64,000 nt of DNA, taken from contig NZ_CP087176.1 in NCBI RefSeq assembly GCF_024748695.1, forward strand, positions 1,171,501 through 1,235,500, read 5' to 3'. Below the pieces are notes generated by a model. It was not told where the DNA came from. It worked only from the letters and a program-made list of their open reading frames with translations, and did no database searches. The stretch's first letter is position 1, and the number at the start of each line of letters is the position of its first letter. Origin of the DNA: Pseudomonas sp. B21-040 (GTDB lineage: Bacteria; Pseudomonadota; Gammaproteobacteria; Pseudomonadales; Pseudomonadaceae). A program made the position numbers and the translations under genes. Of this stretch, positions 18,405 to 26,995 are shown one piece after another.

Positions 18405-19772
18405 ATGAAAAAACCACCTGTTGTGGCGGGGAGGACCGATCCGGTATTCGACCTGTTGATGACCTCGCCCCACAAGGAACGCCTCTCGGACTACCTGGCC
18501 CTGCTCAAGCCGCTGGATGACCAGGGGCGCTATCTTCCATTCGATGAATTGCGTTACCGCTGGGCACCAGGACTGGATTCCAGGTTGTGCTGGGCTTTGG
18601 TCAAAAAAGCCCGCACGGCTCAGTATTCCAGCCTTCTACCTTTGGGCGAGCCGGTCCAGTGGGGCAACTTCCTGCTGACACCGCTGGCGCAGAAGGCTAT
18701 TTCAGCCGTCGATCGGCAAGCCACAACCGCTGCGTTGGAATACATGACCAGCCAGATTGGTGAGCGCGCACATTTCAGTTATCTGCTCAATGATCTGATC
18801 GAAGACGAGGCCATCAGCAGCAGCCAGCTCGAAGGCGCGGCAACGACCACTCGGGTGGCCAAGGATATGCTCAAGCGTCATCGCCAGCCGCGAACGCCAG
18901 ATGAGCGAATGGTCATTGGCAATTACCAAATGATGACCTTTGCTTGGGAGCAGCGTTATGAGCCTCTGAGTGTTGAGCTCATCACCGCGATGCATCGTGT
19001 TGGTGTCGAGGGCATCGACGACGTGCAGTACTCGCCGGGAGAATTGCGAGGCAACGATGATGTGGTGGTACAGGACGGCGAGGGCAACACCGTGCATACC
19101 CCGCCGCCCGCAGCGGGGCTGGTGGCACGGTTACAGGTGCTGTCGAAATGGATCAATCAACCCCACAACGATCCCAACCGTGCGGACTATCTTCATCCGC
19201 TGATCAAAGGCATCGCGCTGCATTTTGCTTTGGGTTATGAGCATCCCTTTCGCGATGGCAACGGGCGTGTCGCGCGGGCGCTGTTTTACTGGTTCATGTT
19301 CAAGAATGACTTTTCGGCCTTTCGATACATTGCGATCAGCATTTTGCTACGCAACGCGCCGGTGAAATACGGACGCTCGTATTTGAATACCGAGGCCGAT
19401 GAACTGGACCTGACCTACTTCATCGATTTCCAGTGTTCGGTGATCCTTCGGGCGGTCAGTGGTTTTACCAGCGCCTATCGCAACAGTCTGGCTTACACCG
19501 AACGCTTTGATCGCTGGTTGATGGCATCCGGTTTTTTCAACCAGCTCACCCAAAAGCAGCGTGCCGTCTATCAAGTGGCCAAGAGCGGCATGGCCAACGA
19601 ATTTACGGCGGTCAATGTGAAGGAGAACCTGGACTGTTCTTACAACACTGCTTCGGCGACCTTGAACGGGTTGGTTGATCTGAAGGTGTTTGAGAAGCGC
19701 AAGATGGGGCGTGAGTGGGTGTTCTTTTTACGGCCCGCCCCCGTCACCTCATCCGTCATGGAAGCCATTTAA
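18405..19772 (+). CDS. Fic-domain protein (AMP-transfer family) with N-terminal inhibitory helix
   Basis: This 455-residue protein has the Fic active-site loop HPFRDGNGR beginning at His280. The inhibitory helix lies upstream: S139-x-x-x-E143-G144 within SSSQLEGA, which marks a class II Fic protein where the glutamate blocks the ATP site. A C-terminal winged-helix-like part (residues about 385-447, with QKQRAVYQVAKS and YNTASATLNGLVDL) suggests DNA binding. Family members transfer AMP from ATP to hydroxyl groups of target proteins or themselves. No antitoxin-like gene is adjacent. The gene lies in an intergenic slot between mexK and a DUF4197 gene that are near neighbours in P. aeruginosa, so it looks like an insertion. 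The target is unknown. Confidence 0.9.
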   Translation: MKKPPVVAGRTDPVFDLLMTSPHKERLSDYLALLKPLDDQGRYLPFDELRYRWAPGLDSRLCWALVKKARTAQYSSLLPLGEPVQWGNFLLTPLAQKAISAVDRQATTAALEYMTSQIGERAHFSYLLNDLIEDEAISSSQLEGAATTTRVAKDMLKRHRQPRTPDERMVIGNYQMMTFAWEQRYEPLSVELITAMHRVGVEGIDDVQYSPGELRGNDDVVVQDGEGNTVHTPPPAAGLVARLQVLSKWINQPHNDPNRADYLHPLIKGIALHFALGYEHPFRDGNGRVARALFYWFMFKNDFSAFRYIAISILLRNAPVKYGRSYLNTEADELDLTYFIDFQCSVILRAVSGFTSAYRNSLAYTERFDRWLMASGFFNQLTQKQRAVYQVAKSGMANEFTAVNVKENLDCSYNTASATLNGLVDLKVFEKRKMGREWVFFLRPAPVTSSVMEAI

Positions 19773-19774
19773 GT

Positions 19775-19816
19775 AAAAAGCCCGCTGAACCTGAAAGGTC
19801 CGCGGGCTTTTTCTTG
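19775..19816. terminator. Bidirectional terminator
   Basis: AAAAAGCCCGC and GCGGGCTTTTT bracket a 15-base loop. It lies between the convergent fic and DUF4197 genes and gives a T tract on either strand. Confidence 0.88.
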
Positions 19817-19834
19817 TGTGGCATTCGCTGAACG

Positions 19835-20524
19835 CTACAGCGTGCCAAACACCTTCTTCGCCAGACTGGTCGCCGCCGCTGCCGGGTTCTGGCGGATGGT
19901 TTCTTCCTGTTTGCCGATCATCTCGAACAAGCCGTTCAGCGCCTGCTCGGTGACGTAGTTTTCAACGTTGGCGTTCTTCGCATCCAGCACGCCCATGGTC
20001 GCCGCCTGACCGGCGAAGGTGTTGTACTGTTTGGCCAGGCCAACCTGGTCGGTGGCTTGCTTGACGATGGGCAGGAACCTGGCGCGGATCTGCTCGCGAC
20101 TGGTTTTGTTCAGGTATTGAGTGGCGGAGTCGTTGCCGCCGCTGAGGATGCCCTTGGCATCTTCCACGCTCATCTGCTTCACCGCGTCCACGAGGATCGG
20201 CTGGGCCTGGGTCACGGCGGTTTCAGCCGCTTTGTTCATGCTGGCTTCCAGTTCGTCGACCTGATCGCCCATACCGAACTGCTTCATCTTGCTGGCGACC
20301 TTGCCGAGTTTGCCCGGCAGTCCGATTTTTACGTCCGGGTTGTTGCTGAAACCACCCGGTGTACCGAGCTGTTTCACGGCCAGTTGCGCGCCTTGGGTCA
20401 GGGCATCCTTGAGGCCGCCGGTGGCGTCTTTTTGCGACAGGTCGCTGAACGACAGCGCCAGTGCGCTGGCAGAGATCATCAAGCCTGCGCAGAGGCCGGC
20501 GAAGCGAAGGGTAGGGCGGAACAT
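19835..20524 (-). CDS. DUF4197 domain protein, secreted
   Basis: This 229-residue protein has a Sec signal peptide (cleavage after ASALA, about residue 23) and then the helical DUF4197 domain with GLKDALTQGAQLAVKQLG and later EQALNGLFEMIGKQEETIRQNP. The domain is probably periplasmic. No enzymatic motif is known for the family. AAGGAAG precedes the ATG. In P. aeruginosa a similar gene sits just after mexK. The terminator at 19775 ends its transcript. Confidence 0.85.
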   Translation of the reverse strand: MFRPTLRFAGLCAGLMISASALALSFSDLSQKDATGGLKDALTQGAQLAVKQLGTPGGFSNNPDVKIGLPGKLGKVASKMKQFGMGDQVDELEASMNKAAETAVTQAQPILVDAVKQMSVEDAKGILSGGNDSATQYLNKTSREQIRARFLPIVKQATDQVGLAKQYNTFAGQAATMGVLDAKNANVENYVTEQALNGLFEMIGKQEETIRQNPAAAATSLAKKVFGTL

Positions 20525-20601
20525 GGCAGCTTCCTTGTTCGGGTTGAGGAGGAACGGATGTTGACAGCCGTTTCGCCGGTTTATTGTGGGCGCGAAGGTT
20601 A

Positions 20602-21216
20602 TCAGGCTTTGCTGAAGGGTTTTAATACAACAGAGCCGGGATAGACTTCGATTGCATTGCGGTATTCATTTTCAGTCGCCGTCAGGGTGTAGCGTTTACC
20701 GGGCACAACAGTGTCCGGATCGTACTCCAGATAAAACGCCTCTGCCATTTCTTCACTGATATGCACTTGAGTCAGTTGCACCGTCGCATTGTCGTGCTCA
20801 TGGGCAACAATGGTCACCGCGTGTTCGGGTTCCACCGCTTGAGGTTCTTGCGCCTGGATGTAGAGGCGACCGATCGGACTCAGGTGCAGTGTTTGGCGGT
20901 GTGGCGTGCGGTGAACAATGATGAAGTGGTCCAGGTCGATCAGGAGTGGCACACCGTTGTGGGTCATGCTGACACTCACGCGGTATTTGACGCTGACGTC
21001 GGAAAAACTGTGTGCAAATGAAAAGTTCCAGCGGCCGCTGTACAGCATCGGTTTACGGGATTGCGCCACTTTGATGGGGGACTGAGTGTTTGCCGTATGA
21101 ACGCTTATATAAGTCTCGGCCTCACCACTGGTGGGAGGCATAAAGTCGTCAGGCAAACTAAATATCAGGGTGATGTAGTGGGTGGGGTTATCTAATGAGT
21201 TCATCGCGATATCCAT
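20602..21216 (-). CDS. Unidentified protein, possibly two pilotin/YbaY-like beta domains
   Basis: This 204-residue protein has no signal peptide, lipobox or membrane helix. The two halves show a similar order of strands. The second half (residues about 115-200, ending in AFYLEYDPDTVVPGKRYTLTAT) resembles the YbaY / type III secretion pilotin-like fold, where a FxLxYDP segment is typical. The first half has a comparable RYVSVSMTHNG-like region. This similarity is by eye and weak. The ATG at 21216 and the second ATG four codons in both lack a clear ribosome site. The gene and its upstream region are less GC-rich than neighbours, so transfer is possible. It lies between plsB and the DUF4197 gene on the same strand. 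Confidence 0.6.
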   Translation of the reverse strand: MDIAMNSLDNPTHYITLIFSLPDDFMPPTSGEAETYISVHTANTQSPIKVAQSRKPMLYSGRWNFSFAHSFSDVSVKYRVSVSMTHNGVPLLIDLDHFIIVHRTPHRQTLHLSPIGRLYIQAQEPQAVEPEHAVTIVAHEHDNATVQLTQVHISEEMAEAFYLEYDPDTVVPGKRYTLTATENEYRNAIEVYPGSVVLKPFSKA

Positions 21217-21259
21217 ATCGTGGTGGGTTATTTGGAGTGATCTATTAATCCATAATCGG

Positions 21260-21293
21260 ACAACTAAAAGAACGTCCCTGTTCTTATAGTTGT
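21260..21293 (-). terminator. AT-rich hairpin downstream of plsB
   Basis: ACAACTAAAAGAAC and GTTCTTATAGTTGT pair over 14 bases with one mismatch around a 6-base loop. It lies about 25 bases downstream of the plsB stop and before the next gene, so it may end the plsB transcript or act as a regulatory site for the next gene. No T tract follows. Confidence 0.45.
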
Positions 21294-21318
21294 TGTCAGG
21301 AAGTTACTGTTGACCCAA

Positions 21319-23802
21319 CTAAGCCTGATCCGCCGCATCTTCACTGCGGTGCAACGCAACCTGACGGATCGACAATCGAATCTCCGCCGGCAACACCCGT
21401 TTGGCCGCGCCTTCGGCCAGTTCGCCGAGCAATTCGTGATAGCTCAACTTGCCAGCTTCGTCGCGCTTGAGCACCTCCAGATCAAGCATCGTCTGGATGA
21501 AGTGACGGAACAGGCTCTTGTCGAAGAACTCGGGGGCGTTCAGGCCATGGAGGATCGAAAGGCGCTGGGCCATGACTGTGCACAGGTCTTCGAGTTCTTC
21601 GGCGCTGATGCTGTTCTGGCCGCTGTTGAGCAGCAGGGACACGGTCATATAGAAGCGCTGCAAGGTCTGGGCGATGCTCTTCGACAGCAAGGTCAGCAGC
21701 ACGAAATGCCGTGAGCTTGGTGCGGGGCGCAGGTAGACATCGTTTTCGAAACGCAGCAGGCCTTGTTCAACGAACGCTTCCAGCCATTGGTCGATCACCG
21801 CGTCCAGTTCATCCATGGACCAGCGAATGAACAGTTCCGATTGCAGGTACGGATACAGTGCGCGGGTGTAACGCAGGATCTGCTCGCGGTTCATGCGCGA
21901 CGCGCTCTGGAAGAAACTCGCGAGCAGTGCCGGCAACGCAAAAATGTGCAGCACGTTGTTGCGGTAGTAGGTCATCAGGACGGCGTTCTGCTCGTCCAGA
22001 TACAGAATCTTGCCCAGGGCATCGCTCTGCTCGGACAGCAAGTCCATGTCCTTCACGTGTTCGATCAGTGCGCGACCATCGCCTTCCGGCAGTGTGGTGT
22101 GCGGCGAATACGGAACCTTGCGCAACAGTGCGAGGTACAGGTCCAGCACTCGCGCCATGGCGCGATCATCCAGCGCCAATCGGCTGGTGGACAGCAACGC
22201 CAGGGCCACCAGGTTCACGGGATTGATCGCTGCGGCTTCGTTCAGATGCTGCGCAACTTTCTCGCCCAAACGGTTGGTGGTTTCGTTGAGCCAGGCCGGT
22301 TTGAATTGCGGGCCGAGCTCCTGTTGGCGCCAGTCCGGCTGTTCGCTGTCGAGGAATTCCGCCAGTTTGATCGGCTCGCCGAAGTTCACCGCCACTTGGC
22401 CGAAGCGCTGCTTGAGCGCGCCGATGACTTTGAAAATATCGAAAATCGACTCTTTCTTCTTGGTCGCACCACGCAGTTCGCCGAGGTAGGTCCGGCCTTC
22501 CAATACGCGCTCGTAACCGATGTACACCGGCACAAACACGATGGGCATGCGCGACGAACGCAGGAAGCTGCGCAGGGTAATCGCCAGCATCCCGATTTTC
22601 GGTTGCAGCATGCGCCCGGTTCGCGAACGGCCGCCCTCGACGAAGTACTCGACCGGGAAGCCTTTGGTAAACAAGGTGTGCAGGTATTCGTTGAACACCG
22701 AGGTGTACAGCGGGTTGCCTTTGAAAGTACGGCGCATGAAGAACGCACCGCCGCGACGCAGCAGGCCGCCGATCCCCGGCATGTTGAGGTTGATCCCGGC
22801 AGCGATGTGCGGCGGGGTCAGGCCATTGCGGAACAGCAGATAGGACAGCAGCAGGTAGTCGATGTGGCTGCGGTGGCAGGGTACGTAGATCACTTCGTAA
22901 CCCGGGGCGACTTTTTGCACGCCTTCGATGTTGTTGACCTTGATGCCGTCGTAGATCTTGTTCCAGAACCAGCTCAGCACCACTTCCATGAAGCGGATTG
23001 CGGTGTAGGTGTAGTCCGAGGCGATTTCGTTGCCGTAACGCAAGGCCTGGGCCTTGGCTTTCTCCGGGGAGATGTTCTCGCGCTCGGCTTCATCGAGGAT
23101 CGCTTGCTTGACCAGTGGCTGGTTGAGCAAACCTTTGACCAAATTGCGTCGGTGCGAAATGTCCGGGCCGATGACGGCGGCTTTGAGATTGCGGAAGTGC
23201 ACCCGCAGGATCCGCTGGGCCATGCGCACGGTGCGCTCGTGGCCCTTGTTGTGATCGATCAGCTCGCGCAGGTGAATCGGCGCAGAGAATTGCACACGCG
23301 TCTTGCGCCCCAGCACGATGATGCTCAGCAAGCGGCGCAGGCGACCGGTGACGGCCCAACTGTCGGCGAAGAGCAATTTCCACGGGCTCGATTCGCTGTC
23401 CGGCGACTGACCCCAGAACACGCTGACCGGAATGATCTGCGCGTCTTCGGCGCCATTCTGGCTCAGGGCGCTGACCAGGCGGGTCAGGGTTGGCGGCGCG
23501 CCGCGTTTGTCCTGTCGACCGAGCCAGTCGGGCTCTGGCGTCAGGTAAAAGAACGCGGCGGGTTCCAGCAGGTTACCTACTGAAACCGGCAATACCGGGC
23601 GGGGCAGGCCAGCCTTGCTGCATTCGGTGTCGACCACGGCGAGGTCGGTCAGCGAAGGGTTTTGCAGGACGTAGAACACCGGACGACTGCGGTCGAGGTT
23701 GAGGGTGAACGACGACTGGTTGATCGTCTCCGAGCGAACCCAGAGGTACAACAGTCGACGCAGGGTGCCAAACACAAGACGGCGGAACGGGGAGCGGGTC
23801 AT
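21319..23802 (-). CDS. plsB: Glycerol-3-phosphate 1-O-acyltransferase PlsB
   Basis: This 827-residue membrane-associated enzyme transfers an acyl chain from acyl-ACP or acyl-CoA to position 1 of glycerol 3-phosphate, the first step of phospholipid synthesis. The acyltransferase block I HRSHID with His310 and Asp315 (HX4D) is present. Further blocks are the [10 protein letters not shown] segment and [13 protein letters not shown] near residue 395. Length is close to E. coli PlsB (807 residues). It starts at ATG 23802, divergent from the cold-shock gene. In P. aeruginosa plsB follows the same cluster. Confidence 0.95.
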   Translation of the reverse strand: MTRSPFRRLVFGTLRRLLYLWVRSETINQSSFTLNLDRSRPVFYVLQNPSLTDLAVVDTECSKAGLPRPVLPVSVGNLLEPAAFFYLTPEPDWLGRQDKRGAPPTLTRLVSALSQNGAEDAQIIPVSVFWGQSPDSESSPWKLLFADSWAVTGRLRRLLSIIVLGRKTRVQFSAPIHLRELIDHNKGHERTVRMAQRILRVHFRNLKAAVIGPDISHRRNLVKGLLNQPLVKQAILDEAERENISPEKAKAQALRYGNEIASDYTYTAIRFMEVVLSWFWNKIYDGIKVNNIEGVQKVAPGYEVIYVPCHRSHIDYLLLSYLLFRNGLTPPHIAAGINLNMPGIGGLLRRGGAFFMRRTFKGNPLYTSVFNEYLHTLFTKGFPVEYFVEGGRSRTGRMLQPKIGMLAITLRSFLRSSRMPIVFVPVYIGYERVLEGRTYLGELRGATKKKESIFDIFKVIGALKQRFGQVAVNFGEPIKLAEFLDSEQPDWRQQELGPQFKPAWLNETTNRLGEKVAQHLNEAAAINPVNLVALALLSTSRLALDDRAMARVLDLYLALLRKVPYSPHTTLPEGDGRALIEHVKDMDLLSEQSDALGKILYLDEQNAVLMTYYRNNVLHIFALPALLASFFQSASRMNREQILRYTRALYPYLQSELFIRWSMDELDAVIDQWLEAFVEQGLLRFENDVYLRPAPSSRHFVLLTLLSKSIAQTLQRFYMTVSLLLNSGQNSISAEELEDLCTVMAQRLSILHGLNAPEFFDKSLFRHFIQTMLDLEVLKRDEAGKLSYHELLGELAEGAAKRVLPAEIRLSIRQVALHRSEDAADQA

Positions 23803-23904
23803 ACGGCTTCTGCGTGAGTGAGTAAAACCGAGCGTTTGCTCGGGAGGGCGACAGTGTGCCGGATTCGTCGAAAATCGGCAAAAAAGCGCCTAAGTAAAGT
23901 TGAG

Positions 23905-23932
23905 TTGAGAGTTTCGCTGCCTGTCATATACT
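23905..23932 (+). promoter_or_regulatory. Candidate sigma-70 promoter of the cold-shock gene
   Basis: TTGAGA and TATACT are separated by 16 bases. A start near 23940 would leave a 5' leader of about 100 bases, a length seen in cold-shock mRNAs. Confidence 0.5.
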
Positions 23933-24039
23933 CGGCCGTCTGCCGTCGAAGCCCTTGCTGGGACGTCGCGCGCAGATTGACGTTCCTGAAGGCTTTCCTG
24001 CGAAAAGCCCGATCAATAATAAAAAGGGAGTATGAACAA

Positions 24040-24249
24040 ATGGCAACACGCGAAACCGGCAACGTGAAGTGGTTCAACGACGCCAAGGGCTACGGCTTTA
24101 TTCAACGCGAGGACGGGGTGGACGTGTTCGTGCACTACCGCGCGATTCGTGGCGAAGGGCACCGTTCGCTGGCTGAAGGTCAGCAGGTTGAATATGCCGT
24201 GGTGACCGGCGAGAAGGGTTTGCAGGCTGAGGATGTGGTGGGGCTGTAA
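24040..24249 (+). CDS. Cold-shock-like RNA/ssDNA-binding protein
   Basis: This 69-residue single-domain protein of the CspA family binds single-stranded RNA and DNA. RNP1 is KGYGFI and RNP2 is VFVHY. The N-terminal part is [24 protein letters not shown] precedes the ATG at 24040. A second ATG at 24032 is out of frame. It resembles P. aeruginosa PA1159 (from memory) rather than CapB or CspD. The 237-base divergent spacer upstream holds a candidate promoter and leader. A REPIN follows its stop. It may act as an RNA chaperone, but whether it is cold-induced is not shown. Confidence 0.92.
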   Translation: MATRETGNVKWFNDAKGYGFIQREDGVDVFVHYRAIRGEGHRSLAEGQQVEYAVVTGEKGLQAEDVVGL

Positions 24250-24278
24250 CTCGCACTCTTTGGATCACCAAAAAACAC

Positions 24279-24368
24279 TGTGGGAGCGGGCTTCCCCGCG
24301 AAAGCGGTTTGTCAGTCACATCTATTCTGGATGTGCCGCCGCCTTCGCGGGCAAGCCCGCTCCCACAG
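24279..24368. repeat. REPIN 6
   Basis: Arms start TGTGGGAGCGGGCTTCCCCG and end CGGGCAAGCCCGCTCCCACA. The two arms differ at two positions, so the element is imperfect. It lies between the cold-shock gene and a convergent conserved gene. Confidence 0.88.
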
Positions 24369-24384
24369 GTTATGCGTGTCGTTG

Positions 24385-24762
24385 TTAAGCGGTTTTCCAG
24401 GTGATTTCTTCTTCACCATCAGCGCTGATGCGCATCCAGCGATCCGCTGTCTCTTCGCCTTCTTCCTCGACCCACGTCCCCGGCGCGCAACGTACTTCCA
24501 CGTTCAGCGCGGCAAAGGCTGCGCGGGCGCAGGCGATGTCGTCTTCCCACGGGGTCTGGTCGCTGTCCAGAAACAGGCTGTTCCACTTGCCCACGGCTTT
24601 GGGCAGCCAGGTGACGGGCACGTTGCCGGCCTTGCACTTGTAGGTCTGGCCTTTCTGGACCCAGTCGGTGCACGGGCCTAAAGCCGCGCCGAGCCAGGCC
24701 GAAATGGCTTTGTGGTCAACGTCGGCGTCTTTCAGGTAAATCTCGATATCGGGTTGGCGCAT
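24385..24762 (-). CDS. Conserved hypothetical protein, Pseudomonas (PA1160-like)
   Basis: This 125-residue soluble protein contains WLGAALGPCTDW near residue 21-32 and a C-rich stretch (YKCKAGN) followed by WLPKAVGKWNSLFLDS, with an acidic C terminus (EEEGEETADRW, DGEEEITWKTA). No known domain or catalytic motif is seen. GAGGAC precedes the ATG at 24762. It is followed downstream by the REPIN and the cold-shock gene, and upstream by rlmA on the same strand. The same neighbours occur in PAO1 next to rlmA and dapE, as recalled. The function is unknown. Confidence 0.65.
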   Translation of the reverse strand: MRQPDIEIYLKDADVDHKAISAWLGAALGPCTDWVQKGQTYKCKAGNVPVTWLPKAVGKWNSLFLDSDQTPWEDDIACARAAFAALNVEVRCAPGTWVEEEGEETADRWMRISADGEEEITWKTA

Positions 24763-24837
24763 GGATGTCCTCACTGCGGGTCTGAAAAATCCATTCGCGG
24801 ATTTAGCCGGCCTCAAGCCGTTGCTCAAGACCAAAAA

Positions 24838-25647
24838 TTATTGAAGTACGAAATAATCGTAGCGCATCGACACGGTGACCTCGAACGGCTCGACCTGCTC
24901 GATCACCGCTGTGCGGCGTTCGGCACTGGCGCGCCAACCGTGAGGGGTCATCGCCAACAGGTTGGCGCGATCCTGACCACTTTCCAGGGTCAGTTTGAAT
25001 TCAAGGGTTTCGCTGTGTTGCAGCGCCATGCCTTCCGGCACCAGGGCCAGATGCTTGTCATCGGTGTACTCACGGACTTCGTCGTACAGCCGTTCGCGCA
25101 ACTCCATCAGGTGACCGCTGGTCGGCCCGACTTTCATCAAACCGCCACCGGGGCTGAGCAGGCGTTTGGCTTCTTCCCAGTCCAGAGGGCTGAAGACGCT
25201 CGCCAGAAACTGGCAACTGCCCGAGGCCAATGGCACCCGTGCCATGCTGGCGATCAACCAGGTCAGCTGCGGGTTACGCTTGCACGCTCGTTTGACCGCT
25301 TCGCGAGAGATATCCAGCGCGTAACCGTCGGCGTTCGGTAAAGCCTCGGCGATTTGCGCGGTGTAGTAACCCTCGCCACAGCCGATGTCCAGCCAGCGCT
25401 GCGGTGCATAGCCGGCTGCCAGTTCCGCCAGGCGCTTGGCCACCGGCGCGTAATGGCCGGCGTTCAAGAAGTCGCGGCGGGCTTCAACCATGGCCAGGTT
25501 ATCCCCAGGGTCGCGGCTGTTTTTATGCTGCACTGGCAACAGGTTCAGGTAACCCTGTCGCGCGCGGTCGAAACGATGCCCGGCGGGGCAGGCCACGCCG
25601 TTGTCCACCGCATTCAGCGGTTCACTGCATATCGGGCACGCGAGCAT
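24838..25647 (-). CDS. rlmA: 23S rRNA (guanine-N1)-methyltransferase RlmA
   Basis: This 269-residue enzyme methylates G745 of 23S rRNA using SAM. It opens with a zinc-ribbon of Cys4, Cys7, Cys20 and His24 (CPIC...CPAGH). The SAM-binding motif WLDIGCGEGYYT lies near residue 84-95. Its start overlaps the dapE stop by one base. The family length is typical. The dapE-rlmA pair is conserved in P. aeruginosa, as recalled. Confidence 0.9.
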   Translation of the reverse strand: MLACPICSEPLNAVDNGVACPAGHRFDRARQGYLNLLPVQHKNSRDPGDNLAMVEARRDFLNAGHYAPVAKRLAELAAGYAPQRWLDIGCGEGYYTAQIAEALPNADGYALDISREAVKRACKRNPQLTWLIASMARVPLASGSCQFLASVFSPLDWEEAKRLLSPGGGLMKVGPTSGHLMELRERLYDEVREYTDDKHLALVPEGMALQHSETLEFKLTLESGQDRANLLAMTPHGWRASAERRTAVIEQVEPFEVTVSMRYDYFVLQ

Positions 25648-26798
25648 CAGGCGAGCAACTTGATCAGGGTCTGGTAGTAGATCTCGGTCAACACATCGAG
25701 GTCAGCTGCCAGTACGCGTTCGTTGACCTGGTGGATGGTCGCGTTGACCGGGCCCAGTTCAACCACTTGCGTGCCCATGGTCGCAATGAAACGACCGTCA
25801 GAAGTGCCACCACTGGTGGAAGCCTTGGTTTCGCGACCGGTGATGTCCTTGATGCTCGACGCCACGGCATCCAGCAGCGCGCCCGGTTCGGTAAGGAACG
25901 GCAAGCCGGACAACGCCCAGTCGATGTGCCAGTCCAGGCCATGCTTGTCGAGAATGTCGGCCACGCGCTTTTGCAGGCCTTCGACGGTGGACTCGGTGGA
26001 GAAGCGGAAGTTGAACACCGCCACCAGATCACCCGGGATGACGTTGGTCGCGCCGGTGCCGGAATTAACGTTGGAGATCTGGAAGCTGGTTGGCGGGAAG
26101 AAATCGTTGCCGTGGTCCCAGTGCTCGGCGGCCAGTTCGGCCAGGGCCGGGGCGGCGAGGTGGATCGGGTTTTTCGCCAGGTGCGGATAGGCCACGTGAC
26201 CTTGCACACCGCGCACGGTCAATTTGGCGCCGAGGGAACCGCGACGACCGTTCTTGACCACATCGCCCACCAGGGTGGTGCTCGACGGCTCGCCAACGAT
26301 GCACCAGTCCAGACGTTCCTTGCGCGCGGCGAGGCGTTCAATCACTGCCTTGGTGCCGTGGTGCGCCGGGCCTTCTTCGTCACTGGTGATCAGGAATGCG
26401 ACCTTGCCCTTGTGATCCGGGTAGTCGGCGACAAAACGCTCGGCGGCCACGGTCATCGAGGCCAGGCTGCCTTTCATGTCAGCTGCGCCACGGCCACAGA
26501 GCATGCCGTGTTCGTCGATCAGCGCGTTGAACGGGTCGATCTGCCAGGCGGTCACCGGGCCGGTCGGGACCACGTCGGTGTGACCGGCGAAGCACAGCAC
26601 CGGGCCGTCGTGTTTGCCGTGGGTCGCCCAGAAGTTATCCACATCTTCGATGCGCATCGGTTCCAGCATGAAACCGGCATCGCCCAGGCGCTGCATCATC
26701 TGCTTCTGGCAATCGGCGTCGACCGGCGTCACGGACGGGCGGCGGATCAGGTCGATGGCGAGTTGAAGGGTCGGCGAAAGGTCGGCGTGGGCCGTCAT
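25647..26798 (-). CDS. dapE: Succinyl-diaminopimelate desuccinylase
   Basis: This 383-residue M20-family zinc enzyme hydrolyses N-succinyl-L,L-diaminopimelate to succinate and diaminopimelate in the lysine/peptidoglycan pathway. Motifs are [13 protein letters not shown] (metal His and Asp), [10 protein letters not shown], and the EEGPA catalytic glutamate segment. The C terminus has the [15 protein letters not shown] and [10 protein letters not shown] segments. The rlmA start overlaps its stop by one base. A REPIN lies between its start and the ndvB stop, so it probably has its own promoter. Confidence 0.95.
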   Translation of the reverse strand: MTAHADLSPTLQLAIDLIRRPSVTPVDADCQKQMMQRLGDAGFMLEPMRIEDVDNFWATHGKHDGPVLCFAGHTDVVPTGPVTAWQIDPFNALIDEHGMLCGRGAADMKGSLASMTVAAERFVADYPDHKGKVAFLITSDEEGPAHHGTKAVIERLAARKERLDWCIVGEPSSTTLVGDVVKNGRRGSLGAKLTVRGVQGHVAYPHLAKNPIHLAAPALAELAAEHWDHGNDFFPPTSFQISNVNSGTGATNVIPGDLVAVFNFRFSTESTVEGLQKRVADILDKHGLDWHIDWALSGLPFLTEPGALLDAVASSIKDITGRETKASTSGGTSDGRFIATMGTQVVELGPVNATIHQVNERVLAADLDVLTEIYYQTLIKLLA

Positions 26799-26820
26799 GG
26801 AAAACTCCGGAAGCTAATTG

Positions 26821-26910
26821 TGTAGGAGCAAAGCTTGCTCGCGATGAACGATGATGAGGTCTTTCTGTTACACCGAGTCGCATCAATCGCGAGCAAGCTT
26901 TGCTCCTACA
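26821..26910. repeat. REPIN 7
   Basis: Arms start TGTAGGAGCAAAGCTTGCTC and end GAGCAAGCTTTGCTCCTACA. The arms are perfect complements and identical to those of REPIN 8. It lies between dapE and the ndvB gene. Confidence 0.92.
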
Positions 26911-26953
26911 GGAATTGGTGCTGGGCGCGCAAAATGGCGGTTATCTTAAAGCA

Positions 26954-26985
26954 AAACGGCGACCATTGGCCGCCGTTTAGTGCAT
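26954..26985 (-). terminator. Rho-independent terminator of the ndvB-like gene
   Basis: AAACGGCG and CGCCGTTT form an 8-bp stem; on the minus strand TTTT follows the stem. It lies 20 bases downstream of the ndvB stop. Confidence 0.8.
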
Positions 26986-26995
26986 CTGTACAGTT

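Noticed and set aside
18309..19834. fic gene as a toxin-antitoxin pair
   Set aside because: No small antitoxin gene was found beside it; the inhibitory helix lies in the same protein, as in class II Fic proteins.
21763..23583. A 606-codon open frame on the plus strand
   Set aside because: Antisense to plsB, which has the HX4D acyltransferase motif.
24763..24834. Upstream extension of the PA1160-like gene
   Set aside because: The extension lacks a ribosome site; GAGGAC sits just before the ATG at 24762.
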